A stretch of 64,000 nt of DNA from Oscillibacter valericigenes Sjm18-20 (GTDB lineage: Bacteria; Bacillota; Clostridia; Oscillospirales; Oscillospiraceae): NCBI GenBank assembly GCA_000283575.1, contig AP012044.1, positions 2,232,001-2,296,000 on the forward strand. The letters run 5' to 3'. Below the pieces are notes generated by a model. The model saw nothing but the letters and a program-made list of their open reading frames with translations, did not search any database and was not told where the DNA came from. This document shows positions 34,975-43,348 of this stretch, piece after piece; position 1 is the first letter of the stretch, and every line of letters starts with the position of its first letter. The translations under genes and the position numbers were made by a program.

Positions 34975-34986
34975 GTCCTCACCCCT

Positions 34987-36861
34987 TTAATGCTTGTAAT
35001 TGCTGCCCGGTTCTTTCCATTCGATTCCGAAGGAATAGATCCCGAACGGCTCGTTCTTCTCGCTGTTCTTCAATCGAAACCGCACCTTGTCCACCTTTTT
35101 AATTTTGACCTTTCCTACCAGCGTGTGCGGCGTCCGGTCGGTGCTGAATACGAACTTTGCAAAGTCGATGTAGCCCCAGTCAAAATACCGGGCTTTTTCC
35201 CCGGATTCATAGACCTGACTCCACATGCCCTTTTTCAGGGCATCCACCTTCACGCCTGTGAGAACCGCCGCGGCCAGCAGCACCGAAATCGCGGTAACAG
35301 TCTTGTTCTTGAACATCACCTTGCCGCTAAAGTCGCTGGTCTCCCAGTATGCCTCAATAGCCTCCCCATCGTCGTTGTAGCTTGCGGGGTCATCCACATT
35401 TACAGCAAATCGGCAGATAGTTCCATCAACTTTGCCAAAGCACAGCGCGTCTCCCTCCACCCAGAGGCACCGGGCATTCAGCGCCGGCCAGAAATAGGCC
35501 TCATACTGATAGGCGGAATAGGGGTTGTTCTTTTCATAGGTCTTCTGCTGGCCGTCCAGCAGGTAGATGTCCCCGCCCACGCTCAGCACGTAGAAGTCCC
35601 GGTATACCACCCCGAACGCATCTGCAATCCCTGTGGCATCCCGCAGCGCGTTCCGAATGAAGAAGCTGCGCTCCTGCGCGTACTTGTCCCCGGTCAGTTC
35701 CTCCGCTGTGATGGCATAGACCCCAGCCTTCGTCAAAAACACCGGTTCTTTGCCCATATAGGCGAAGCTGTGTGGGGCCGCCGCGCATTCCCCGATCAGA
35801 GTATTGGTGATCTTGAAAAGCGCTTCTCCCTTGTCGTCAAGGCTGCCCTGCCGCACCACCACGTTTCGCTCTCCATCGTCTCCGTCCATGCAGGTGGCAA
35901 GTGTGCTTCCTAAGATGGCGTATCCCACCACCTTCCGACCGTCCCGGGATACCTTGGTGTATCCGGTGTCCGGCCAGAACGAGGGGTCTTCATAGCCCGA
36001 ATACCAGTCAAACCCCGGCTTATCCGAATTTCCAGACAGGAATACTCTGTCCGCCGAGCCTCCCACGCCATAAACGGTGTGAATCGTGCATTTTTCGATA
36101 TTGCTCAGCGTCTCCCGGTCTTTGGACGCCGTGATCTTCACGTTGTCCTGCCCCTTTACCGGCGATTCCCCCGGCGCTGAGGTAAATGTAACGGTTCCCG
36201 CCCCGCGGTTGACGGTGAAGTGGGTTCCTTCCGTCTTTTCCACCCAGTCCCCGCTGCTGTTCAAAACCTCCGCTGTCACGGGGGTATTGTCCAAATCCGT
36301 GGTGGTCAGCTGATACACCGTATCCGTGGCCGTCCCCAAAAACGCCTCCGTCCATTTGTTGCCGATCATGTTCAGGGCCTCGTAAGCCGTACCACCGCCG
36401 CTCGGAGCCCGGCTGATGATGATGGTCGGCACGTAGGGCTTTGCGCTCACCAGCGTCACGTCGGTTCCGTCGTAAACCCGGAAATGCGCTCCATCAAGAA
36501 TGTACAGCTTCCCGTCGAACTGGAACGCGTCGGAAATGGCATCCGCCATGTCGGCGGACAACTCCGTCCATTCCGTCTCCGTCCCCGGCGCCCACAGATA
36601 CAGCGCCGTCCCGGCGTGTACCAGCCGCTTTCCGTCAAGTTCATGTACGCCGTTGATTTTTCCGCCGTTGGTCGCAGTCGCCACGGTGGTGTAGCCCATG
36701 CGCTTTCGCACCTTGCCCACCTGATCCCGGATCATGTTCGGCGCGTTTGGTGACCGTGAAAAATCCACATTGCTGGGGCTGTTATTCAGATCCACGCCCC
36801 GAAAATACTCGCTGACTTTTGTATATTTGCTGTCCCCCGCCGGGATTGAAAAGGTGCTCAT
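34987..36861 (-). CDS. Virion protein, stabilization/tail-hub-like (P22 gp10-like position)
   Basis: A 624-residue, beta-rich protein without membrane segments or catalytic motifs that I recognise. Kelch-like short strands recur (INGVHELDGKRLVHAGTALYLW, DGKLYILDGAHFRVYDG, DGKLYILD), a pattern seen in podovirus tail-needle/stabilization proteins that cap the head-tail channel. Located between the connector and the fibre genes, which supports a tail-hub role. ATG at 36859-36861 is preferred; the frame is open upstream into the previous gene. Confidence 0.6.
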   Translation of the reverse strand: MSTFSIPAGDSKYTKVSEYFRGVDLNNSPSNVDFSRSPNAPNMIRDQVGKVRKRMGYTTVATATNGGKINGVHELDGKRLVHAGTALYLWAPGTETEWTELSADMADAISDAFQFDGKLYILDGAHFRVYDGTDVTLVSAKPYVPTIIISRAPSGGGTAYEALNMIGNKWTEAFLGTATDTVYQLTTTDLDNTPVTAEVLNSSGDWVEKTEGTHFTVNRGAGTVTFTSAPGESPVKGQDNVKITASKDRETLSNIEKCTIHTVYGVGGSADRVFLSGNSDKPGFDWYSGYEDPSFWPDTGYTKVSRDGRKVVGYAILGSTLATCMDGDDGERNVVVRQGSLDDKGEALFKITNTLIGECAAAPHSFAYMGKEPVFLTKAGVYAITAEELTGDKYAQERSFFIRNALRDATGIADAFGVVYRDFYVLSVGGDIYLLDGQQKTYEKNNPYSAYQYEAYFWPALNARCLWVEGDALCFGKVDGTICRFAVNVDDPASYNDDGEAIEAYWETSDFSGKVMFKNKTVTAISVLLAAAVLTGVKVDALKKGMWSQVYESGEKARYFDWGYIDFAKFVFSTDRTPHTLVGKVKIKKVDKVRFRLKNSEKNEPFGIYSFGIEWKEPGSNYKH

Positions 36862-36877
36862 TCCGTGTCCCTTCTTC

Positions 36878-37534
36878 TCACCACCAGCCGGTGGTATTCT
36901 GATAGCTTCCGCTTCCCGTCGGTCTCTTTCGGTAGCTGTTCCGGAGCTTTTGCAGCGCGTCTTCAAATTCGTTCCGGTACTGTACCGCCATAGAGAGGTC
37001 GTCGTCCTTGTAAAGCTCCGACGCCATGTACAGTGGCAGGAGCTCCGCAAGCTCCCGGGGTACATTCAGCTCCGCTGTCCCCTCCGTGGCCGATGTGAGC
37101 ATGGTCGGATAGCAGAGATAATAAATGGTCACGGTCTCCGCCGCGGCTCCACTCAGTACAAAAATGCTTTCATTTTCCACGCTGTACGCCGTCATGTGCT
37201 GATGGGTACCGTCGATGTCCTGATAGATTTCGTCAGCGTCCAGCGCCCGAAAGTCCGCGCAGTAGTCCTTCAGCTCCACCTGATAGGCAGCCTCCGTATT
37301 GACTGGCAGCGTCAGCTTTCCGTCTTCCTCCACCGCCTCCGCCGCGTCAATGGAAATCACGATGGAAAACTTGCCCCGAATGGGAATCAGCGCCGTCACC
37401 ATGTCCAGCGCGTCGTTGCATACCCCCGGCATAGCGTTGACATACTCCTTGTTGCTGTCGTCCTCCGTCAGCTCCGCTGTCTCGTTGGAAAACATCAGCT
37501 GCAACGTCTTCAGTTTGATCTCATCCCAGGTCAC
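36878..37534 (-). CDS. Putative head-tail connector/adaptor protein
   Basis: A 218-residue protein just downstream of the capsid gene. N-terminus MTWDEIKLKTLQLMFSNE is helical; the C-terminal half has VPRELAELLPLYMASELYKDDD and RNEFEDALQKL, helical motifs seen in gp6/gp4-like adaptor proteins (split here as PRELAELLPLYMASELY). Position and size support an adaptor; family not certain. Confidence 0.6.
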   Translation of the reverse strand: MTWDEIKLKTLQLMFSNETAELTEDDSNKEYVNAMPGVCNDALDMVTALIPIRGKFSIVISIDAAEAVEEDGKLTLPVNTEAAYQVELKDYCADFRALDADEIYQDIDGTHQHMTAYSVENESIFVLSGAAAETVTIYYLCYPTMLTSATEGTAELNVPRELAELLPLYMASELYKDDDLSMAVQYRNEFEDALQKLRNSYRKRPTGSGSYQNTTGWW

Positions 37535-37552
37535 GCAGGCCCCTCCTTTTTC

Positions 37553-37584
37553 AAAAAGCCCGGGAGAGTGTCCCCCGGGCTTTT
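37553..37584 (-). terminator. Strong intrinsic terminator after the major capsid gene
   Basis: An 11-bp perfect stem AAAAGCCCGGG (37554-37564) / CCCGGGCTTTT (37574-37584), nine-base loop, followed on the minus strand by TTTTTGA. It lies just after the capsid stop at 37592, so most late transcripts should end after the capsid gene. Confidence 0.85.
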
Positions 37585-37591
37585 GTTGTGC

Positions 37592-38599
37592 TTACAGGCT
37601 CGATCCGCCGGTGACGCCGCCGGCCAGTGCAAACCGCCAGTCCACGAAGCCGCCGGTGAAGCGAGCTCGACCGCTCCAGACATTGTTGTCGTTGTTGTTG
37701 TCGATGAAGCTCTTCACCGTCAACTTTTGCCGGTCAATGAATACCGCTCCGTCCTGATCGTCCAGGAACTTGCTGTCAAGCAAAAACCACGGCATTGCAC
37801 TTACGTTCAGCTTGGTCAGCATCCGGGTCAGATACGGATCCACGATCACGTTCCACCGGCCATACTGATAGTTGAAGGCATTGTTGGCGGTGCTGGGGTC
37901 CTTATCCGCTCCGATAGCCGCAAATACCGTGTTCTTCAGCGTTGCATCGTTGGGAATCCAGATAGTGTCCGGGGTCACGCTCAGCAGTTCCCCATTATCC
38001 CCGGTCAAATTCTGCATGGCGGTTTCTGCCTTGCCCAGCGCTGCAATGGAGAACTCATCGGCGTACAGGTTCGTCTGCGTCTTCTTGTTGACCTTGTTGG
38101 GATGTGCCTTGGCGAACAGAGCCAGTCCGTCCGCCGCAGCGCAGTCAAAAATCTGGTCCTCATACTTCACGCTGGTTCCGCTGAGGCCTCCCACATACAG
38201 TGCCCGGGCAAATTCCTCGCGGGTGCGGTTGTAGCTGGTCATGAACTGGCTGGCGGCCCGCTTGATGTCTCCGATCTTGTTGTCGTCCACGGCCTCCATG
38301 GTGGCCACAAACTGGTTTTTCCATGTCATGTGGACAAAATTCTTGGGAAATCCCTCTTCCATGCCGGTGTTGGGATAGCTGCCACCCTCGCCAACGGGTT
38401 TGAAGTTGTCCATTGCGGTCACGCCGCGATAGCTTGCGCCGAAGGCGTTGGAGCTGTCCATGCGGAACAGCTTTTTCAGAACGCTCTGCTGCTCAAAGCC
38501 CTCTCCCCGTTTCTCGATGTAACTCTTGATAGGGAACTGGCACTTCCCGAAGCGGGCGTCGTTCTGCGCACCCACAACGGATACTGTTACATAAGCCAT
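37592..38599 (-). CDS. Major capsid protein
   Basis: A 335-residue protein following scaffold and decoration genes and ahead of the connector, the standard place of the major head protein. It lacks cysteine-rich or enzymatic motifs; typical segments are ASYRGVTAMDNFKPVGEGGSYP (E-loop-like, cited as GVTAMDNFKPVGEGG), NRTREEFARALYVGG and a C-terminal RWNVIVDPYLTRML strand. Probably an HK97-fold head protein of the Mu gpT-like type; fold is inferred from context. Confidence 0.8.
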   Translation of the reverse strand: MAYVTVSVVGAQNDARFGKCQFPIKSYIEKRGEGFEQQSVLKKLFRMDSSNAFGASYRGVTAMDNFKPVGEGGSYPNTGMEEGFPKNFVHMTWKNQFVATMEAVDDNKIGDIKRAASQFMTSYNRTREEFARALYVGGLSGTSVKYEDQIFDCAAADGLALFAKAHPNKVNKKTQTNLYADEFSIAALGKAETAMQNLTGDNGELLSVTPDTIWIPNDATLKNTVFAAIGADKDPSTANNAFNYQYGRWNVIVDPYLTRMLTKLNVSAMPWFLLDSKFLDDQDGAVFIDRQKLTVKSFIDNNNDNNVWSGRARFTGGFVDWRFALAGGVTGGSSL

Positions 38600-38617
38600 A
38601 TTACAAACTCCTCTCTG

Positions 38618-38998
38618 TTAAAAGCTGACGACCACTTCGCCGCCGGCGGCGGTTTCGGTGATACTCTTGATGGTGGCCACGCCTTCTGTGGTGGTGGCCG
38701 TGACCTGCATCCCGTCGGTACCCAGCGTCACCTTGTCACCCACGTTCAAGGCCGCTCCATCCGCGCTCAGCGTGGTCAAAAACTCCATATACGGCTGCAC
38801 CTCCGCGCAGGGAACGACTTCTTTGTCATCCTTCGGTCCCAGCGCAATATAGGCGGGCTTTACGGTGGCTCCGCACTTGGTCAGCTTTCCGCTGGCAAGC
38901 GCCAGCGCCTCCCCCGCCTCGATGGTCTCTCCTGCCGTCCCCGGCAGATACTTGAATGGGGCCGTTGTCCCCACGCTCATTTTGTAAATGCTGAACAT
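38618..38998 (-). CDS. Head decoration-like small protein
   Basis: A 126-residue beta-rich protein between scaffold and capsid genes. ALGPKDDKEVVPCAEVQPYMEF and GDKVTLGTDGMQVTAT resemble the DUF2190/decoration group (short beta barrel), split here as EVVPCAEVQPYMEF and GDKVTLGTDG. Its place next to the capsid gene supports a decoration or cement role. Confidence 0.65.
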   Translation of the reverse strand: MFSIYKMSVGTTAPFKYLPGTAGETIEAGEALALASGKLTKCGATVKPAYIALGPKDDKEVVPCAEVQPYMEFLTTLSADGAALNVGDKVTLGTDGMQVTATTTEGVATIKSITETAAGGEVVVSF

Positions 38999-39019
38999 AG
39001 CTCCCTTTCCTTTCTGCGC

Positions 39020-39982
39020 TTACACGCAGGACTTCTGAAAGGACTTCCATGCCTTTGCAATTTCCTCGTCCGTTGCATCCGGCATGATCTGGCGGTAGGC
39101 TTCCACCTGTTCCGCCGGAACTCCGTCCCCCGCCGCGCCTTCGCCGGCGCCGCTGAAAAGTCCCTGCTTGCTGCGCGTCTGATTAATGGCGGTCTGTTTC
39201 GCGGCCGCCAGCCGTTTTTGCTCAATGTCTTTCCGGTTTGCCAGGTAAAACGCATCTTCCAGCGTGTTTCCCATCTGTACGTACCGGTTGAAATCCCCCG
39301 CCGTGGGCATCTTTGAAATGTCGTCCAGCGACTTGACTGTCGGGTCAATGGCGGTGATCTTCTGCATCTCCGCTGCGACGGCACTCTGTGCCTGCTGCTC
39401 TGCTGCCATGGCCTGCTGTGCCCTTGCCGCTTCCGCCGCCTGCTGCGCCGCCACAACGGCGGGGTGCTGGGCTACTCTCTGGTCGATGATGCCCGCGATT
39501 ACATCCGGCTTGATCCCGGCCTCCTGCATCGCCTTCTCCTGGTCCTGACGCTGCTTGTTGGTCTGATAGGCCCGGTACTCCGCCTCCGTGGTGATGGGCT
39601 TTCCGGTGAAGGGATCGGTCTGGCCCTGGAACATGTCCGCATAGATTTTGTCCACCCGCGCCTGATTGGCCCGGTCATATGCGTCCTGCTCCCGCTGACG
39701 CCGCTGCGCCGCCTGCTGGTGCCGTTCCTCGGGGCTCTGCTCCGGCGGCTTGGCAGGAGGCTCAGCAGGTACCCCCGGTTCTTCTGTGGATGGCTTACCT
39801 GCGGGTTCTCCACCCTCTTTCGGCTCACCCTCTCCGGGCTGTTCCTCGTGTTCGTTGCCTTCTGCTCCGGGTTCCTGCTCACCGCCCGGTGTTCCATCAT
39901 CCGCCGCGGGGGGATCCGTGTCCTCTCCCCCGCCGTAATCTCCAAAAACCTCCTGATAATCAGGATTCATTTCAAACGCCAT
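39020..39982 (-). CDS. Capsid scaffolding protein
   Basis: A 320-residue protein: N-terminal ~100 residues are Glu/Pro/Gly-rich and disordered (EEQPGEGEPKEGGEPAG), the middle is Gln/Ala-rich coiled coil (AAQRRQREQDAYDR, AAQQAAEAARAQQAM), and the C-terminus is basic-acidic helical (DATDEEIAKAWKSFQKSCV). This is the layout of podovirus/siphovirus scaffolds that direct procapsid assembly and leave. Confidence 0.82.
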   Translation of the reverse strand: MAFEMNPDYQEVFGDYGGGEDTDPPAADDGTPGGEQEPGAEGNEHEEQPGEGEPKEGGEPAGKPSTEEPGVPAEPPAKPPEQSPEERHQQAAQRRQREQDAYDRANQARVDKIYADMFQGQTDPFTGKPITTEAEYRAYQTNKQRQDQEKAMQEAGIKPDVIAGIIDQRVAQHPAVVAAQQAAEAARAQQAMAAEQQAQSAVAAEMQKITAIDPTVKSLDDISKMPTAGDFNRYVQMGNTLEDAFYLANRKDIEQKRLAAAKQTAINQTRSKQGLFSGAGEGAAGDGVPAEQVEAYRQIMPDATDEEIAKAWKSFQKSCV

Positions 39983-40045
39983 TGCCTTTTCCTCGCTTTC
40001 ATGGATTTTTTCGCTTTTCCTGCGGTTTTATTGTGAAGTCGGAAT

Positions 40046-40189
40046 TTACTTTCCGCTTCTGGTACCGTTGCGCAGGTCGTTTCCGGTCTGCTTCACGGTA
40101 CCCTTCTTGCTGGGCGATCCGCCGTTCGGTGCCTGCACAAACTGGCTGCCCTGATTCTTGATCCTGCCTGCATAGCCCTTGTTCTCCAT
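40046..40189 (-). CDS. Small conserved phage protein (47 aa), morphogenesis module
   Basis: The minus strand from ATG 40187-40189 (GGAGGAGTGGACC upstream) reads MENKGYAGRIKNQGSQFVQA, then a Gly/Ser/Lys-rich tail ending NDLRNGTRSGK. Basic and short, lying between scaffold and portal genes. I know similar small ORFs in this position of Firmicutes phages but no function. A longer overlapping frame (39,999-40,247) has worse composition and no RBS. Confidence 0.65.
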   Translation of the reverse strand: MENKGYAGRIKNQGSQFVQAPNGGSPSKKGTVKQTGNDLRNGTRSGK

Positions 40190-40250
40190 GGTCCACTCCT
40201 CCTTCCGCCTGTACTTGGCTTTTTCCGCTGACCAAAGCGATCTGCAATTC

Positions 40251-40436
40251 TTATTCGAGCTGCTGTTCCAGCCTCTGCTGTCCCACTTCTTTTCCGCAGC
40301 CCTCGCACTGCGGGTTTCGGCAGCGGAAGGTCAGCACCCGGTAAAGCCGGGTCGTCGTATCCGGGCTGTCGTCGCCCGTCACCAGATTGTGACTCGCGCT
40401 GATGATGGCGTCCATTCCGCACTTTGGGCATTTCAT
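40251..40436 (-). CDS. Zinc-ribbon small protein
   Basis: A 61-residue protein with two metal knuckles, KCPKCGMDA at residues 2-10 and FRCRNPQCEGCGKE near 37-50 (CxxC...CxxxxCxxC). Start overlaps the portal stop by four bases. Phage small zinc ribbons in this position (Com-like of Mu) are known; a role as translational activator is possible but unproven. Confidence 0.72.
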   Translation of the reverse strand: MKCPKCGMDAIISASHNLVTGDDSPDTTTRLYRVLTFRCRNPQCEGCGKEVGQQRLEQQLE

Positions 40437-42382
40437 ACCGCCTCACCTCCATTCGCCGCATTCAGCATCCCCGCCACGTTCGGCGTGGCCTGCGGCACAT
40501 TTGCCGTCTGCATCTGCGTCTCCAGCTGCTCCTGTAAATTCTTCTTTACCGTGGCCGCCATGGGATAGTGCTCCTTTTCCATGACCTCCCAGAACAAAAT
40601 CAGGCTCCGCAGGTCTGTTTGCGGGCCATAGGCCCCCTGCTGTAAATTCATGCGGTTTTCCTGCCACAGCTTCTCCCGGTCGCTGGCCAGCGGCGCGGAC
40701 GAATCGCAGGAGAATAGGAACTGATCGTTCCAATATGGTTGTCCCGCGTCGTCAAACTCCAGAAAGTCCCACCGGTTGAATTCCTTGTACTCCACTTCGC
40801 CCCGGTCGTTGTAGCTCACCACCGGCCTCGGCTCGTCGGCGTAGGCCAGCTTTAACTGAAACATCATCTGGAACAGGTCCTGAAACAGCACCCGCTTCAT
40901 GGCCTTCTTGCTCTCCATCCGGCCTGCGGCCTGCTGTGCGGAAAACTGTTTCGCCACCGCCGACGTGGCCGTGGGGTCTTTCCGGCCCTGCATGGAATCC
41001 GTAATTCCGATGATCTGCCGGGCCTCTTCATACACCGCATTCCGGAACGTCAGGTCTGCTGAAATGTCCACCTGCAAATTCCGGACCTGAATCTGTTCGA
41101 TCTGCCTTGCATCGGTTATCCGCGCAATCGTCAGGTCCTGATCTCCCACTTCCAGCTTCAGGTCCGCCGGCATCGTCAGCACGCTTCCTCCGCCCAGCAC
41201 CTTCTTGTTGATCTTGGTGGAGAGCTTGTTCATGGCGTTTTGCTGGTCTTCGATGGTGTCCACGTCGCTGGCGCCCAAAAACTCTCCATACAGGCTCACG
41301 TTTTTCCGCACGATGAGCGGGAATCGGTTCGGCTTGTAGTAGGGGATCCGCGTCGGGGCCGTTTGCACCGTCCCCGTCATCAGTCCCACAGAATTTACAC
41401 CGCCGGGCAGCTGGCTTAAAACACCGCCGGTCACGTCCATTGGTTCCATGGTCTCCGCCGCGTCCATCACCGGCTGTCCAAACTCGTCCAATACCGGGGA
41501 CTCCGCCGGGATAATCTCCCCGTTGGTCTTCATGATGTCATCTGTCAGGGTCTCGTACTCCTCCACCCGTTCTTCAAAGCGGGTAGAGCCGCATTCCCGG
41601 CACTTTACGCCGTCGCCCACGGTTCCGCACTTCTTGCAGATCTTCAGCCGCCGCGCCTGACAGTCCTCCAGATGCTCCAAAACCGTGTCGTTCACCCAAA
41701 CAAACCGGCCCACGCCGCCGCTCTTGTTGCGATAGGTCGCCAGATGGACGGTGACCATTCCCTCCGCCGCGCCGTCACTGCCCACGGTCCGCAGCTCCGG
41801 CTCCTCCTCCGCCTCTTCGGCAAGGTCCACGCTGTAGCGCCGCTTCACATAGCCCTTGGTCTTCTCCGCGTCGATGAAGTACCACTCCATGTCCTCCACG
41901 CGGTAAACGCCGTGCTGGGGGATGATCTTCTTCGGGTGCAGCTCCGTCAGGCGAATCTCTCCTATGCTGGTGTGGGTCCCCTCGGTCACGTCCCACTCTG
42001 CCAGAAAGCCGTCCCCGCCCTGAATGGGGCAGGTTCGCTCGGAAAGGTCCATCAGCTGCTCCATGGGCAGGCGGTCCAGCTCGTTCCGAAGCATATCTTC
42101 GATGATCTTGGCAAGAGGCTCGTCCTGTGCCCGCACGGCGGTCACTTTGGGCTGCGGGATATTGCTGTCCACCTGCGTCTCGATGATCTCCTGCACAATG
42201 TTCCGCACATGGGTGGCTCCGTCCTTTGCCGTGGTACCGCTGGTGGTCTTGATCGTCCTCGTGCCCCGATACAGTTCCTCCCGGCGGTCCATCCGTTCCA
42301 GGTTCTTCTGGTACTCGTCCTTGTCTTTGCGGTATCTGTCTTGCCAGCGTTGCAGAAGCTGCTCGTCTTCCTGCTTTTTCAT
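40433..42382 (-). CDS. Portal protein (P22-like) with a zinc ribbon
   Basis: A 649-residue protein that forms the dodecameric DNA gate. It begins with a coiled-coil helix (LQRWQDRYRKDKDEYQKNLERMDRREELYRG, quoted as DEYQKNLERMDRREELYRG) typical of portal N-termini and contains IVRKNVSLYGEFLGASDVDTIEDQQNAMN, quoted as LYGEFLGASDVDTIEDQQNA. An embedded zinc ribbon CKKCGTVGDGVKCRECGSTR lies in the middle. The Gln/Pro C-terminus is normal. ATG at 42380-42382 is chosen (GGGGGGAATC). Confidence 0.88.
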   Translation of the reverse strand: MKKQEDEQLLQRWQDRYRKDKDEYQKNLERMDRREELYRGTRTIKTTSGTTAKDGATHVRNIVQEIIETQVDSNIPQPKVTAVRAQDEPLAKIIEDMLRNELDRLPMEQLMDLSERTCPIQGGDGFLAEWDVTEGTHTSIGEIRLTELHPKKIIPQHGVYRVEDMEWYFIDAEKTKGYVKRRYSVDLAEEAEEEPELRTVGSDGAAEGMVTVHLATYRNKSGGVGRFVWVNDTVLEHLEDCQARRLKICKKCGTVGDGVKCRECGSTRFEERVEEYETLTDDIMKTNGEIIPAESPVLDEFGQPVMDAAETMEPMDVTGGVLSQLPGGVNSVGLMTGTVQTAPTRIPYYKPNRFPLIVRKNVSLYGEFLGASDVDTIEDQQNAMNKLSTKINKKVLGGGSVLTMPADLKLEVGDQDLTIARITDARQIEQIQVRNLQVDISADLTFRNAVYEEARQIIGITDSMQGRKDPTATSAVAKQFSAQQAAGRMESKKAMKRVLFQDLFQMMFQLKLAYADEPRPVVSYNDRGEVEYKEFNRWDFLEFDDAGQPYWNDQFLFSCDSSAPLASDREKLWQENRMNLQQGAYGPQTDLRSLILFWEVMEKEHYPMAATVKKNLQEQLETQMQTANVPQATPNVAGMLNAANGGEAV

Positions 42383-42393
42383 GATTCCCCCCG

Positions 42394-42906
42394 TCAAAAC
42401 TCTCGGTTGTTTCCGCCCGTTCGTTCTAAATACTGCTCCACGGTCTCCCCCGTCTTTTTGTCGCCGGTGTCCGGCCTCTTCATGCCCAGGATGGTGGCCA
42501 TCTGGTCCAGCGCCTTCAGAGCGCCCTTCGCGTCAAATTGCCACTCCCCACTGGGTGCCCAGGCGTGAGCGTCCGTGTCCCACGCCATCACCGGCTCTTT
42601 GTTCATGCACCGGCAATAAATCTCGAAGCAAGAGAGCTGGATAAACTCCGGCGTGATTCCCTTGGACTCAAAAATCTCCTTGACCTTTCGATCCCGGTAT
42701 TCCTTGATCTCGGGCTTTCGCAGCAGCTTCCACGCCTGGCTGGCCGCGCTCTTTTCCTCATACCCGGCGCGGATGGCCGCCTGCGTCCCGTTGAAGTCCC
42801 GCAGATACTCAAACACAAACAGAACCTGCTTCACCGTCAGCAGCTTTTCCAGCCGTTCCATGGGTAGCGCCCACAGCTCCTCCGGCGTCCATTGCTTTTT
42901 TGCCAT
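42394..42906 (-). CDS. Terminase small subunit
   Basis: A 170-residue protein with the Terminase_2 signature: VFEYLRDFNGTQAAIRAGY, EKSAASQAWKLLRKPEIKEY (helix-turn-helix that binds pac/cos). Start ATG 42904-42906 with GGGGGAGGAATCGGAC. It directly precedes portal, but the large subunit lies 2.7 kb upstream, separated by three genes. Confidence 0.85.
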   Translation of the reverse strand: MAKKQWTPEELWALPMERLEKLLTVKQVLFVFEYLRDFNGTQAAIRAGYEEKSAASQAWKLLRKPEIKEYRDRKVKEIFESKGITPEFIQLSCFEIYCRCMNKEPVMAWDTDAHAWAPSGEWQFDAKGALKALDQMATILGMKRPDTGDKKTGETVEQYLERTGGNNREF

Positions 42907-42989
42907 GTCCGATTCCTCCCCCGGACGCATATCACAAGTTTCTTGTTGATTTCATGGTAACACAAAGAGGTGCTCAGTTATCACGAAAA

Positions 42990-43032
42990 TGAAAACCCGG
43001 AACCGACTGCCTCACAGTCAATTCCGGGTTTT
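42990..43032 (-). terminator. Hairpin between the small HTH-like gene and terminase small subunit
   Basis: An 11-bp stem AAAACCCGGAA (42992-43002) / TTCCGGGTTTT (43022-43032) around a 19-base loop; minus strand continues CATTTTCG. It looks like a terminator or bidirectional stem between the two genes. Outside the stem the 42,907-43,084 gap holds nothing else. Confidence 0.6.
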
Positions 43033-43084
43033 CGCATTTCAACGGCGCTATGAACAAATTATGAACACGTGGTTTATAGCTCCC

Positions 43085-43348
43085 CTACCAGCTTTCGTAG
43101 AACCGTGTCCGCGCATCATAAAGCATACTTTCGCTGACGTGGTATTTCATGGCAATGCCCGTCACGCTGTTCTGGGTGGTCAGCAGTTCCCGCAGGGCGC
43201 AGTGATATACGCCTGCCGCTTGAATGCACAGGCGTTCAAATTTGTTCTTCACCCACAGCGGCTGCTCCTGAAGGTTCAGGCAGGTGTAATAGATCATCCC
43301 CTGTTTCGGCTCCGGAAGATGGACGCCCCTCAGCTTCTTGAAGCTCAT
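43085..43348 (-). CDS. Small protein with HTH-like C-terminus
   Basis: An 87-residue protein; C-terminal half NSVTGIAMKYHVSESMLYDARTRFYESW (quoted as TGIAMKYHVSESMLYDA) has the pattern of a helix-turn-helix similar to sigma/RinA-type activators. Start overlaps the Rep-like stop by four bases (ATGA), so it is coupled to that gene. A role as late regulator or Rep partner is possible but unproven. Confidence 0.7.
   Translation of the reverse strand: MSFKKLRGVHLPEPKQGMIYYTCLNLQEQPLWVKNKFERLCIQAAGVYHCALRELLTTQNSVTGIAMKYHVSESMLYDARTRFYESW

Noticed and set aside
39999..40247. 82-residue minus ORF in the scaffold-portal gap
   Set aside because: Composition is poor and no RBS; the 47-residue frame at 40,046-40,189 has GGAGGAG and a phage-like sequence.
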